Source of the DNA: Chloroflexota bacterium
GTDB lineage: Bacteria; Chloroflexota; Dehalococcoidia; Bin125
Direction of reading: 5' to 3'
Length of the DNA: 64,000 nucleotides
NCBI GenBank assembly: GCA_028874365.1
Contig: JAPPJZ010000037.1
Span: forward strand, 1 to 64,000
In this document: positions 42,332 through 52,338 of the stretch, in pieces
Layout of the letters: each line of letters opens with the position of its first letter
Position numbering within the stretch: position 1 is the stretch's first letter
Made by a program: the position numbers and the translations under genes
The notes under the pieces: model-generated
What the model was told of the DNA's origin: nothing
What the model saw: the letters and a program-made list of their open reading frames with translations, nothing else
The model's database searches: none

Positions 42332-42449
42332 ACATTCAACCGTACGAAGAAGGATATTGTTTCTAAAACGTCACTGTGCTAGGACGAATCGCCCCTGCGA
42401 TCATCCCCTATCCTCCGACCATGGCAGCGCCGAGCAGATCGGAACTCCG

Positions 42450-43721
42450 ATGACCGAGCCTCTCAGCGGCATGCGCGTGGTCGAGATGGCCACTGCCCTA
42501 CAAGGGCCCGCCGCCGGCGGTTACCTGGCCGAGATGGGCGCCGACGTGATCCGGGTCGAGACGCCCGGCGGCGACGGCAGCCGCTACGGACGCGGCGTCA
42601 ACAACAACAACCCGCCCGGCACGGCCGGCACGCAGTTTGCGTCGACCAGTAGAGGCAAGCGCTCGATCAGCCTCGACGCCAAGTCCGAGGCTGGCTTGGA
42701 GGTGATACAGCGACTGCTGGAAACCGCCGACGCGTTCATCAGCAACTACCGCGAGAGCGCACTAGAACGTCTGGGGCTGGGCTACGAAGCCTGTCGTGAG
42801 CGCAATCCCGGCCTCGTCTATGCGCTTGCCAACGGCTTCGGACCGCACGGTCCGAAGGCGACACGTCCGATGACCGACATCGCCGCCCAGGCGCGAGGCG
42901 GACTGATGAGCATGATCGGCGAGGCCGGCGGACCGCCGATGCGGGCCGGCGTGACCGTCGCCGATCTGGCCGGTGCGATGCAACTCGCCCTGGCGACTGT
43001 GACCGCCCTGCTCGCGCGCGAACGTCACGGTGTCGGCCAAAAGGTCAACATCTCCGCCTACGGCGCGCAGATCTGGCTGCAGTCTTGGGAACTGAATCAT
43101 GCCGGCCTCACCGGCCAGACGCTCGAACGGGACGGCGCCCACCACCCGAATGTGCCGGGCATGGAGGCGATCTATGAGACCAGGGACGGCGGCTGGATGG
43201 CGATCTCATTCGCCAAGACCGAGCCGGCCTGGCAGGCGCTCTGCGAGTTCGGCGGCATCCCCGACGCTGCCACCGATGAGCGCTGGAACAGCGTCCAGAA
43301 GCGGGTCGGGATGTCCACCGATCCGGAGATCGCAAGGTCCATTCGTCCGGTCCTCGCCGACGCCTTCCGCTCGCGCACGACATCCGAATGGGAAGCCTTC
43401 TTTGACTCACAGCCGGAAATCATCGCCAACAGGGTCTTCAGTCACGCGGACGTACTGTACGATCCACAGGCGCGAGCCAACGGCTACATCACCGACGTCG
43501 AGCTTCCACCAATCGGCACGATTCCCTTCGTCGGCCCGCTGATCCATTTCAGCGAGACCCCGCCCTCGGTCAAGGGTCCGCCGCCCGAACTCGACCAGCA
43601 GGCCGAGGAGATTCTTCGCGAACTCGGCTACGACTGGGACGAGATTACTCAGATCACTGAAGCGTCCCGCACCGCCATGCGCGAACGGTTCGAGGCACTC
43701 GGCCTCGAACCGCCCTACTAG
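42450..43721 (+). CDS. CaiB/BaiF-type (family III) CoA transferase
   Basis: MTEPLSGMRVVEMATALQGPAAGGYLAEMGADVIRVETPGGDGSR; SLDAKSEAGLEVIQRLLETADAFISNYRESALERLGLGYEA. Confidence 0.95.
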   Translation: MTEPLSGMRVVEMATALQGPAAGGYLAEMGADVIRVETPGGDGSRYGRGVNNNNPPGTAGTQFASTSRGKRSISLDAKSEAGLEVIQRLLETADAFISNYRESALERLGLGYEACRERNPGLVYALANGFGPHGPKATRPMTDIAAQARGGLMSMIGEAGGPPMRAGVTVADLAGAMQLALATVTALLARERHGVGQKVNISAYGAQIWLQSWELNHAGLTGQTLERDGAHHPNVPGMEAIYETRDGGWMAISFAKTEPAWQALCEFGGIPDAATDERWNSVQKRVGMSTDPEIARSIRPVLADAFRSRTTSEWEAFFDSQPEIIANRVFSHADVLYDPQARANGYITDVELPPIGTIPFVGPLIHFSETPPSVKGPPPELDQQAEEILRELGYDWDEITQITEASRTAMRERFEALGLEPPY

Positions 43722-43726
43722 ACCTT

Positions 43727-45541
43727 CTAGGCCAGCCACCTGACATCGGCTTGGCCGAAGTGCGGCTTGCCGTCGCCGAAGTGCTCGAACTCCAGGTTCG
43801 GGTCGTGCGCCATCACGGAGGAGCTGAAGTACAGCTTGATGTGGTAGGCGCGGGACTCGAGGATTCGGTTCAGGTCGCGCATCGCCTCGACGCGTTCCGC
43901 GGGGTCGAAGACCTCAGTCACCTTGGTGAAGGCGGCCTGTAGCTCGGCGTCCTTGTCCGCTTCCGGCAGGGCGAAGTCGAAGGGACCGTCCTGCCGTGCG
44001 ACGAAGGCCATTTGCTGCCAGACGTCGGCGCGGACTGACATACCGGCCATCATCACGGCGGTCTGCTTTTGCACCCATTCGATGTAGTAGTCGGGGCTGG
44101 GCCTGACGACAATGTTCATGTTGATCCCGAACTGAGCGAGGCTGGCCTGGATGAACTCCGCCTGGGCAATGGCCACGCTGCTGTCGTTGATGTTCATGTC
44201 GTACTCGAGGCCGTCCGGATAGCCGGCCAGTTCGAGATACTCACGCACCTTGTCGGGGTCGTACTGGACCAGCACTTCGTCCTCGGCGTGGAACTCGCCG
44301 GTGGCCGGGCCGAGCCAACCCCACTTGTTCGGCGTGTGCAGGTCGTCGTAGAGCACGCGGACCAATTGCTCGCGGTCGATGGCGTGGTTGACGGCCTGCC
44401 GCAGGTATTCGTTGTCCCACGGCGGCAGGTTGGGGTTGATGTAGAAGAACGCGTTGCCGTTGGTGGGCTTGATACTGAGCGCCTTGCCGGCCTCCTCGAT
44501 TCGAGGCAGGTCCTCGGTCGGCGGACCGACCACCAGGTCGAACTCGCCGGTCAGGAGGCCGTTGGTCACCTGCGCCGCGGCGACGCCTTGGAGTAGGGTC
44601 AACTTCTCCACCAGCGGTGCGTTCGGCTTCCAATACTCGGGGAACCACTCCTGCGTGTAGGGGCCGTCGAGGTCTTCGTCGACGTAGGTGAAGGCGCCGG
44701 TGCCGACCGGCACTTCGCGGCTGTTGGTCTCGTTGATCCGCTCGTGCGAACTGGGTGCAGTGATCATCCCGGCGCGATCGCCGAGCACGCGCAGCAGCGG
44801 TGAGAACGGGGCGTTCATCTCGAAGTTCGTGGTCAGATCGTCGACGGCCACGACCGTCTCAATCGCGGCCAGGTCGGCCTTGACGTTCGAGCCTTCGAGA
44901 TTCTTGCCGCGCTCGACGTGCAGCCTGACCGCATCAGAAGTCAACGTGTCGCCGTCGTGGAAAGGCACGTTGGGTCGCAGCGTGAAGATCAGCTTGAGCG
45001 GATCGGGAATCTCCCAGGTTTCGGCCAAACTGCGACTTTCGGTCGGCGTCAGATCGGCGTTGTAGCCGACGAGGTTGTCGAAGACCGTCCAGAGCACCTG
45101 GTGATCGCCGCCGCCGGTACCGGTCGTGCCCTCGGTGCCGCTGATGTTGCCCACCATCGGCCAGGTCACTTCGCCGGACGGAACGTGCGCGACCTCCTGC
45201 TGTTGCGCCTGCTGCTGGGCCGCGGCCTGCTGCTCGGCCTGTTGCTCCGGTTGAGCCTGCTGCTGGGCCTGCTGCTCCTGTTGCATGGCCTGTTGGGCTT
45301 GCTGCTCGGCCATCTGCTGCTGTTGCTGCTGCTGCGCCCGTTGTTGAGCGGCCGGCTGGGGCTGATCCGCTCGTTGTTGCTGCTGTACCTGGACGGCCGC
45401 AGGCTGGTCGTCATCGTCGTCACCGCAGCCCACGAGGGCCAGGCCGGCGGCGCCAACTCCAGCCCTTGCACTGGCTCGCAAGAGAGACCGTCGCGAAAGT
45501 CGCCTGCGCGACATGCGGGTCCAATAGTTTCGCTCCGTCAT
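43727..45541 (-). CDS. ABC transporter substrate-binding lipoprotein, paralog of 40481-42331, Gln-rich linker
   Basis: 604 aa; RRRLSRRSLLRASARAGVGAAGLALVGCGDDDDD then Gln-rich linker; closely similar downstream. Confidence 0.93.
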   Translation of the reverse strand: MTERNYWTRMSRRRLSRRSLLRASARAGVGAAGLALVGCGDDDDDQPAAVQVQQQQRADQPQPAAQQRAQQQQQQQMAEQQAQQAMQQEQQAQQQAQPEQQAEQQAAAQQQAQQQEVAHVPSGEVTWPMVGNISGTEGTTGTGGGDHQVLWTVFDNLVGYNADLTPTESRSLAETWEIPDPLKLIFTLRPNVPFHDGDTLTSDAVRLHVERGKNLEGSNVKADLAAIETVVAVDDLTTNFEMNAPFSPLLRVLGDRAGMITAPSSHERINETNSREVPVGTGAFTYVDEDLDGPYTQEWFPEYWKPNAPLVEKLTLLQGVAAAQVTNGLLTGEFDLVVGPPTEDLPRIEEAGKALSIKPTNGNAFFYINPNLPPWDNEYLRQAVNHAIDREQLVRVLYDDLHTPNKWGWLGPATGEFHAEDEVLVQYDPDKVREYLELAGYPDGLEYDMNINDSSVAIAQAEFIQASLAQFGINMNIVVRPSPDYYIEWVQKQTAVMMAGMSVRADVWQQMAFVARQDGPFDFALPEADKDAELQAAFTKVTEVFDPAERVEAMRDLNRILESRAYHIKLYFSSSVMAHDPNLEFEHFGDGKPHFGQADVRWLA

Positions 45542-45654
45542 GATTGGTCCTAGCGCTAGTCCTGGGGCGTTCTGGCGAGGCTAGTGAATTCGAAGCGACC
45601 CTGTAGCCGCGTTCGATTCTCATTAGACTTCCCGCCAAGTGAGAGCCAGCGCCG

Positions 45655-46599
45655 ATGACGACCTACATTATCCGCCGCCTCATCGCCACTGTTCCCGTCC
45701 TCTTTCTGATTTCAGCGATCACGTTCTTCACGATCCGTCTGCTGCCCGGCGACCCGGCGCTGGCGATCCTCGGTCCCGAGGCGGACTACAACCTGGTCGA
45801 GGCGCTACGCGAAGAGCTTGGTCTCAATCGCCCGGTCGTCGTCCAATATCTCGACTGGATGTACCACGCCTTCCAGGGGGAGTTCGGCGAAAGCCGACGC
45901 TCGGGCGACACCGTCGCCGCGCTCGTGTCGGACCGCCTGGAGGTGACGATCCAGCTGGGGATTCTCTCTCTGATTGTGGCGGTCATCCTGGCGCTGCCAA
46001 TCGGCCTGTTGGCCGGTTCGAAGCCAAACACCCCGTTCGACTATCTGGGGACGTTCTTTGCGGTGGTCGGAGCTGCGATTCCAAACTTCTGGCTGGCGCT
46101 GTTGCTGATCCTCGTCTTTGCCGTCGACCTCGGTTGGTTCCCGGCGCTAGGATTCACAAGTTTCCGCGAAGACCCGCTCGAGAACATGCGTGGCATGGTG
46201 CTACCGGCGATCGCCATCGGGATCGCCCAGGCAGCAGTGCTGGCGCGTCAGACGCGCGCCTCGATGGTCGAGGTGCTCCAGCAGGACTACGTGCGGACGG
46301 CGCGCAGCAAAGGCTTACGTGAAAGAAACGTGATCTTCCGCCACGGCTTCCGCAACGCCATGATCCCCGTGATTACGATCCTCGGGTTGCAGATTTCCAA
46401 CATCGTGAGCGGGGCGATCATTATCGAATCCGTCTTCTCACTGCCCGGGATCGGCAAATTGCTGATCGATTCAATCTTCAATCGCGAGCTGGTCACGGTT
46501 CAGGCATTGGCGCTAATGCTGGCGCTCGCCGTGGCGATGTCGAACCTGTTGGTAGACGTGTCCTACGGCTACATCGATCCAAGGATTCGCTATGAGTAG
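45655..46599 (+). CDS. ABC transporter permease, DppB/OppB-like
   Basis: MTTYIIRRLIATVPVLFLISAITFFTIRLLPGDPA; VRTARSKGLRERNVIFRHGFRNAMIPVITILGLQ. Confidence 0.95.
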   Translation: MTTYIIRRLIATVPVLFLISAITFFTIRLLPGDPALAILGPEADYNLVEALREELGLNRPVVVQYLDWMYHAFQGEFGESRRSGDTVAALVSDRLEVTIQLGILSLIVAVILALPIGLLAGSKPNTPFDYLGTFFAVVGAAIPNFWLALLLILVFAVDLGWFPALGFTSFREDPLENMRGMVLPAIAIGIAQAAVLARQTRASMVEVLQQDYVRTARSKGLRERNVIFRHGFRNAMIPVITILGLQISNIVSGAIIIESVFSLPGIGKLLIDSIFNRELVTVQALALMLALAVAMSNLLVDVSYGYIDPRIRYE

Positions 46600-47479
46600 T
46601 GGCGCCGTTCCCTGGGAGGACACCAGCAGACGCTTCGCCCGCGAACGCGAGTTCGTGCGACGCTTTTCGCGCCGTCCGGCCGGTGTGATCAGCCTGTTCA
46701 TCATCCTGATCGTCCTGTTCGCCGCGATCTTCACCAATGTGGCCGCGACGCACGATCCAATCTTCACCGACTTCGATGCATTGTTCTCCGGGCCGTCGGG
46801 CGCGCACTGGCTGGGCACCGACAACCTCGGCCGGGACACCTACTCGCGAATCGTGCACGGCGCGCGCACGGCGTTGCTCGTCGGCGTGATCTCCGTTGGC
46901 ATCGGCGTCAGCATCGGCATGCCCTACGGCATGCTGGCCGGCTACCTGGGTGGTTGGAAAGACGAAGTGATGATGCGCGTGATGGACGCGATCTACGCGT
47001 TTCCGGCGCTGCTGCTGGCTCTGATCATCATCGCCGTGCTGGGCACAGGAATCTTCAACGTGATGATCGCGATTGGGGTCGTGTTCATCCCCGGTTTGGC
47101 CCGGCTGGTCCGTGGCAGCACCCTGTCGGTCAAAGAGATGGAGTACGTCCTCGCGGCCGAGTCGAGTGGTGCCAGCACCTGGCGCATCATCCTGCAACAC
47201 ATCGCTCCGAACATTCTCGCGCCGGTGATCGTGCAGGGTTCACTCGCGATCGGCTTCGCAATCATCGCTGAGGCCGGCCTCAGCTTCCTCGGTCTCGGAA
47301 CACAGCCGCCCGACCCGTCCTGGGGCTCAATGCTGAGCGGGGCCCAACGCTTCTTGACCAGCCAGGGCAGCCTGGCGATCTTCCCCGGTCTGGCGATCGT
47401 GCTCACCGTCTTGGCGTTCAATCTGCTCGGCGACACTCTGCGCGACCTGCTCGACCCTCGGTTGAGGGGATCCGACTAA
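46592..47479 (+). CDS. ABC transporter permease, DppC/OppC-like
   Basis: FSRRPAGVISLFIILIVLFAAIF; GPSGAHWLGTDNLGRDTYSRIVHGARTALLVG; EYVLAAESSGASTWRIILQHIAPNI. Confidence 0.95.
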   Translation: MSSGAVPWEDTSRRFAREREFVRRFSRRPAGVISLFIILIVLFAAIFTNVAATHDPIFTDFDALFSGPSGAHWLGTDNLGRDTYSRIVHGARTALLVGVISVGIGVSIGMPYGMLAGYLGGWKDEVMMRVMDAIYAFPALLLALIIIAVLGTGIFNVMIAIGVVFIPGLARLVRGSTLSVKEMEYVLAAESSGASTWRIILQHIAPNILAPVIVQGSLAIGFAIIAEAGLSFLGLGTQPPDPSWGSMLSGAQRFLTSQGSLAIFPGLAIVLTVLAFNLLGDTLRDLLDPRLRGSD

Positions 47480-47654
47480 TGTCTCGCTGTCGAGCAACGA
47501 CTTCCCACTGACCACCGGCCTACCCGAGGGCGAGGCCTGCGACGATGGTGATCGGTCCGGGAGCATCCCTGAGTGCGGGCAACGCCATCCCGGCGACTCC
47601 TCAGGTCAAGCAGGCTCCGTCGTCGTCTCGTGGCCGATTGAGCAAAACCACCGG

Positions 47655-47906
47655 GTGTTCGAGTGGACAGCCTTGCGGCCGGACTGGGGCGAGGACGCTG
47701 CAGTGATCGAGCAGGCGTGCGAGGTGAACGACAACTCACCGGTTACGATCATGGAGCAAGACACGCGCAACATGAATCGAATGCATAAGTCACTGAGCTC
47801 ACCGGGTCGGCTCGGAGTCCCGCTGAGCTACCGGCAGCGAATCCCGAGCATCTGCGCGTCGAGCCGCCGCTCGGCGAATCCGTCAGCATCTGATAGGGGG
47901 AGTCCA
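47655..47906 (+). pseudogene. Possible Rieske oxygenase C-terminal remnant
   Basis: AAVIEQACEVNDNSPVTIMEQDTRNMNRMHKSLSSPGRLGVPLSYRQRI resembles the QD..NL.K.QKGL..... C-terminal segment of the adjacent intact gene. Confidence 0.35.
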
Positions 47907-49594
47907 TGAAGACCGAGGTCCACCCGCTCAGCGGTGCCACCTACACCGAGCTCGGCGATGGCAAGGTACGGGTCGATAAAGCGAAGAAGTACGGCATTTT
48001 CGACTGGGAAGGACACCATCTCGAGGGAGACCTGATGCACGCCGACCCGCACCTGCTGCAGTGGGTCGGCGGACCGGAACTGCCGCCGCGGCCGTCCAGA
48101 AGCCGGGAGGAACTACGGGAAGACAAAAGCGAGGCGGGCGATCCGGGCATCATCCGTCGCGGTGGCAAGCGCGCCCGCAGCACGCTTGACAACGCCATGG
48201 CCGCGGAGGCGTCCTACGCAGGCGGCATGTCCAAGGATGGAGAGCTCGACGACTCGTACACCCGCTACAGGGGCGACCCGGGGCGCGACACTCCGGACGG
48301 CGTGCGCTCGACCGGCATCTCGTTCCTCGAGCTGTTGGAGTTGGACCAGTACCCGGAGCGCATCCCCGAGACGCTGCGCATGGAGCGCTCGCAGCCCGGC
48401 GGCGTGTGCAGGGTCCCGACCGAGCGCTACCACAGCCAGAAGTGGCACGACCTTGAGGTCGAGCGGCTGTGGAAGCGGGTCTGGCAGATGGCTTGCCACG
48501 TCGACGACATTCCCGAGGTCGGCGACTACATCGTCTATGACGTCGCCCACCTCTCATGGATCGTGGTGCGCACCGGTGAGCACGAGTTCAAGGCGTACAA
48601 CAACGCCTGCCAGCACCGCGGCCGCCAGCTCAGAGAATTCGACGGCAAACAGGCGACCGAGTTCCGCTGTCCGTTCCACGGCTGGTGCTGGGAGCTGGAC
48701 GGCTCACTGCGCGAGATTCCCTCCGAGTGGGATTTCCCAGAGGTCCGCGAAGACGTCGGCCAACTCCCCGAGGCGCGGGTCGGCAGCTGGGGCGGCTTCG
48801 TGTTCATCAATCCGGATCCTGAGGCCGAGCCCTTCGAGGACTTCCTCGGTTCCTTGCCAGCCCACTACGAGAAGTACGACTACGAAAGCAAGTACAAGCA
48901 GATGCACGTGGCCAAGATCGTGCGGGCCAACTGGAAGGTGAACCAGGAAGCCTTCATGGAGGGCTACCACATCATCGCCACTCACCCGCAACTGATGATC
49001 TACGGCGGTGACGGCGCCAATCACCAGTACGACTCATTCGACAACTGGTCGCGCGCGGTCACGCTGGCGGTTCGGACCAGTCCGCACCTGGACATCCATC
49101 CGCCGCGCGAGGAGCTGTCGGAGTCGCGCAACAAGATGGCCAACATGATGCGCGAGAGCCTGCGCGAAGTAATCGGCGATAGGGTCGACATCTACTGCGA
49201 CGCCGAGCTGATTGATGGCCAGTACAACAACCTCTTCCCCAACTTCCACCCCTGGGGCTCCTTCAGCCGCATCGTCTACCGCTTCCGTCCTTACGGCGAC
49301 GACTCCGAGATGTCGATCATGGAAGTGATGTACCTCGCGCCCTGGCCGGAGGATCAACCGAAGCCTCCTGCCGCTCCGATCCACTGGCTCGGCCCCGACG
49401 ATCACTGGACCGACGCTCCCGAGATGGGCGGCCTGGCCCGAGTCCTCAATCAGGACAGCTACAACCTGCCCAAGATCCAGAAGGGCCTCAAGGCCAAGAT
49501 CAACCCGTACATCTACCTGGCCGCCTACGAGGAGGGCAAGATCCGCCACTTCCACCATCTCTACGACCAGTGGGTGGCCTACGACGAAGGCTAG
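47906..49594 (+). CDS. Rieske-type aromatic ring-hydroxylating oxygenase alpha subunit
   Basis: 562 aa; Rieske motif NACQHRGRQLREFDGKQATEFRCPFHGWCWELDG; catalytic-domain EAFMEGYHIIATHPQ. Confidence 0.95.
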   Translation: MKTEVHPLSGATYTELGDGKVRVDKAKKYGIFDWEGHHLEGDLMHADPHLLQWVGGPELPPRPSRSREELREDKSEAGDPGIIRRGGKRARSTLDNAMAAEASYAGGMSKDGELDDSYTRYRGDPGRDTPDGVRSTGISFLELLELDQYPERIPETLRMERSQPGGVCRVPTERYHSQKWHDLEVERLWKRVWQMACHVDDIPEVGDYIVYDVAHLSWIVVRTGEHEFKAYNNACQHRGRQLREFDGKQATEFRCPFHGWCWELDGSLREIPSEWDFPEVREDVGQLPEARVGSWGGFVFINPDPEAEPFEDFLGSLPAHYEKYDYESKYKQMHVAKIVRANWKVNQEAFMEGYHIIATHPQLMIYGGDGANHQYDSFDNWSRAVTLAVRTSPHLDIHPPREELSESRNKMANMMRESLREVIGDRVDIYCDAELIDGQYNNLFPNFHPWGSFSRIVYRFRPYGDDSEMSIMEVMYLAPWPEDQPKPPAAPIHWLGPDDHWTDAPEMGGLARVLNQDSYNLPKIQKGLKAKINPYIYLAAYEEGKIRHFHHLYDQWVAYDEG

Positions 49595-49597
49595 GTT

Positions 49598-49990
49598 CTA
49601 CTCGGTCTCATAGAGCGGCACCGTCGGAGCGTTCGCTGCCGCAGTCTCGGTGTTCGCCAGCATCCCGCGGATGCGATCGGCTTCCCGCTCCCGTTCCGCA
49701 GCGCCGAGCGAGTAGGCCTGGGCCGCGATCCCGCCGATCCCATGCGATCCCCAGGCGACGACCAGGGCTTCTATTTCATGCAGAACCGGGACCGGCACCG
49801 CCTTGCGAGGCAGCCGCAACTCCGCGATCCGAGTCCACGCTATCGCGAGGGCCTGTGGCGTCACCGGCAACTCCGAGACATCGTCAACGGCCGCCCGAAG
49901 CCGGCGCAGCGTCGGCGCAAGCTGTTGCGACGTGTAGGACGCGTCGCCATGCTCGCGAAACATCTCCGGCAGATCGAAATCGTCCGGCAT
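49598..49990 (-). CDS. Hypothetical protein
   Basis: 130-aa ORF, MPDDFDLPEMFREHGDASYTSQQLAPTLRRL; adjacent to P450 on the same strand. Confidence 0.6.
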   Translation of the reverse strand: MPDDFDLPEMFREHGDASYTSQQLAPTLRRLRAAVDDVSELPVTPQALAIAWTRIAELRLPRKAVPVPVLHEIEALVVAWGSHGIGGIAAQAYSLGAAEREREADRIRGMLANTETAAANAPTVPLYETE

Positions 49991-49997
49991 GACGGCG

Positions 49998-51272
49998 CTA
50001 GACCCGGTCGAAGCGGATGTGTAGGTCGTTTAGGCCGCGCAGAATGAAGCTGGGCACGTGGCTCGGACGCGGATAGTCCGGATCGAGCCGGAAGTTGGTC
50101 ATCCGGCCCAGCACTTCCTCGAATGCGACCTGAAGCTCCAGCCGCGCCAGCGCCGCGCCGATGCAGTAGTGAGGTCCCGCACTGAACGCGACATGCCGAG
50201 GCGCATTCTCGCGCCGCACATCGAACTGAGCGGCGTCCTCGAACGTGCATTCGTCGCGATTCGCCGCCGCGTACAGCAGCATGATCCGCGTCCCCTCGGC
50301 CAGGTCCACGCCGCCCAGCGTCACCGGCCGCGTCGCCGTCCGAAACAACGCACGCACCGGCGATTCGATCCGCAGCGCCTCCTCGGCCATGTTCATGATC
50401 AACGACGGATCAGCCTGCACCGCCCGCAGTTGTTCCGGATGCTCGATGAACAAGAGCATCGCGCTGCCGATCAGGTGCGCGGTTGTCTCCTTGCCGGCGA
50501 CCTGGAGCTGCTGCAGAATGCTCAGGATCTCGGCATCGTTGAGCGGTCGCGAACCCTCGTCGGTCTCAAGTTCGGCCGTCGCCAGCGTGGTCAGAATGTC
50601 GTCCTGTGGCTCACGGCGGCGCTCTTCAGCACGCTCGAGGAAAAACTCCTGCAGTTCGATTCCCGCCTGCAGGATCGCTCGTTCCTCCTCCGGCGGAATC
50701 GAACGCTCGATGCCGCCGATCGCGAAGTCGGCGCGGCGCTTGAACTCCTTCAGGTCCGATCGAGGAACGCCGATCTGATCGGCGATCACTGCCATCGGCA
50801 GTTCATCCGCGAACCGTTTGGTGAAGTTGACCTTGCCCTCGTCGATGAACCCGTCGATCAGGCCGGTCACGATCTCGCGGACGTATCCTTCCATCCCCAT
50901 CACCCTGCGAGGTGCCAGCGCTTTGTTGACCAACGATCGGTAGCGGGCATGGTGCGGCGGGTCCGCTGCGAGCAGCGTTGGTACGTTGGCGCGATCGAAG
51001 GTGCGGCGCAGTTGGACGATCTCTTCGTCGTCCGCGTTGGCCCGGCCGCGCGGCAGATTACCCCCGCTGGTCGGCACTGCTGACGAGTACGTATCCGGGT
51101 CGTGGACCACCTCCTGCAGCAGCTCGTAACTGCTCACGATGGTGACGCCGAGCTCGGGCGCGGTGTGCACCGGAGCCTCCGCGTGAAGCGCCTCATAGAG
51201 GGGATACGGACACTCCAGAGTTTCCGGGTCCAGCAGGTTGAAGTCGCTAACGCTCACATGAAGGCTCCGCAT
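49998..51272 (-). CDS. Cytochrome P450
   Basis: 424 aa; I-helix region AGKETTAHLIG, EALRIESPVRALFRTATRP, heme loop AFSAGPHYCIGAALARLE. Confidence 0.96.
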   Translation of the reverse strand: MRSLHVSVSDFNLLDPETLECPYPLYEALHAEAPVHTAPELGVTIVSSYELLQEVVHDPDTYSSAVPTSGGNLPRGRANADDEEIVQLRRTFDRANVPTLLAADPPHHARYRSLVNKALAPRRVMGMEGYVREIVTGLIDGFIDEGKVNFTKRFADELPMAVIADQIGVPRSDLKEFKRRADFAIGGIERSIPPEEERAILQAGIELQEFFLERAEERRREPQDDILTTLATAELETDEGSRPLNDAEILSILQQLQVAGKETTAHLIGSAMLLFIEHPEQLRAVQADPSLIMNMAEEALRIESPVRALFRTATRPVTLGGVDLAEGTRIMLLYAAANRDECTFEDAAQFDVRRENAPRHVAFSAGPHYCIGAALARLELQVAFEEVLGRMTNFRLDPDYPRPSHVPSFILRGLNDLHIRFDRV

Positions 51273-51620
51273 TGCTGTCCGGTTTCGGAGGCGATTCTAC
51301 CGTAGGCTCCTCTGGCGTCAGATCCAGCGCACGCAGGCCAGAAACACGGCGACCAGCACCTCGGACAGCGCCAGCGAAGTACGTCGAGTGAAGGAGCTGT
51401 CAGTGCAGTACTGCCTGGTCAACTACGGGAGACAACATCGAGATCATTCGCTCTCGACCTCTTGCGCCTGAATGTCGCGCAGGACGGAGGCAGGCCAACG
51501 TTTCGGCACCTGCGATGCTCTGACTGGAGTCGGGCGGCGCCGCTGGCAAACCGACCTGCTCGACCCCTAACATCATCAGCCGATGTGCAAGCAATCGGAT
51601 CAGAACAGGGAGGTCACGCC

Positions 51621-52325
51621 ATGGCTCACGCGTCGGTCGCTCGCGTCCGCTACCTGACGTTCGACATCTTCGGCACCGTGATGAACCTCACCGGCAGCCT
51701 GGCTCCTCCTGCCGGGGAGTTTCTGGCGGCCCTCGGCTCCGAGATGACCGGTGAAGCGTTCTACACCCAATGGCGAGCCCGCCAGCGAATCGAGCAGTAC
51801 CAGGACAACCTGCTGATGCTCGGGCACAGCGGCTATCTCGAAACCTGCCGCCGCGCCTTCGTCTACTGCCTCAGGATGAACGCCGTCAGTTACACCGACG
51901 ATGCAGTCCGCGACTTCATGCACGTCTACCGCAACCTGCAGCCCTACGAAGACGCCATCGAAGGGCTGCGCTCCTTGGCCGAGCGCTACCAGCTGGTCGC
52001 GCTCTCAAACGGAGAGCAGTGGTACCTGGAGGAACTGCTGCGCAACAACGTCCCGATCGAGTTCGACGCGATCATCTCTGTGGAACAAGCGGGTGCGTTC
52101 AAGCCGTCGCCGGGGATCTACCGCAAGGCCATCCAGCAGTTGGAGTGCGAACCGGGCGAGATCATGATGGTCGCCGCCCACGCGTTCGACATCCTCGGCG
52201 CGCAGGCCTGCGGATTCAAGGCGGCCTACGTCGATCGCTACAGCCTCCCGACCGAGGTCTCCGACTACCAGCCCGACATCATCGTCAACGACTTCGTCGA
52301 ACTGGCCGACAGTCTGCTGACCTGA
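51621..52325 (+). CDS. HAD-superfamily hydrolase, haloacid dehalogenase type II-like
   Basis: YLTFDIFGTVMNL; LVALSNGE; GAFKPSPGIYRKAIQQL; VAAHAFDILGAQACGFKAAYVDR. Confidence 0.92.
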   Translation: MAHASVARVRYLTFDIFGTVMNLTGSLAPPAGEFLAALGSEMTGEAFYTQWRARQRIEQYQDNLLMLGHSGYLETCRRAFVYCLRMNAVSYTDDAVRDFMHVYRNLQPYEDAIEGLRSLAERYQLVALSNGEQWYLEELLRNNVPIEFDAIISVEQAGAFKPSPGIYRKAIQQLECEPGEIMMVAAHAFDILGAQACGFKAAYVDRYSLPTEVSDYQPDIIVNDFVELADSLLT

Positions 52326-52338
52326 ACCTCGAGATCCG

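Noticed and set aside
41387-42382. 331-aa plus-strand ORF with Leu-rich 'LLLFLLLRSGLFLLLGLLGLLLG' tract
   Set aside because: It is antisense to the Gln-rich (CAG/CAA) linker of the substrate-binding protein; the Leu runs are the complement of Gln codons. The same applies to 44918-45553.
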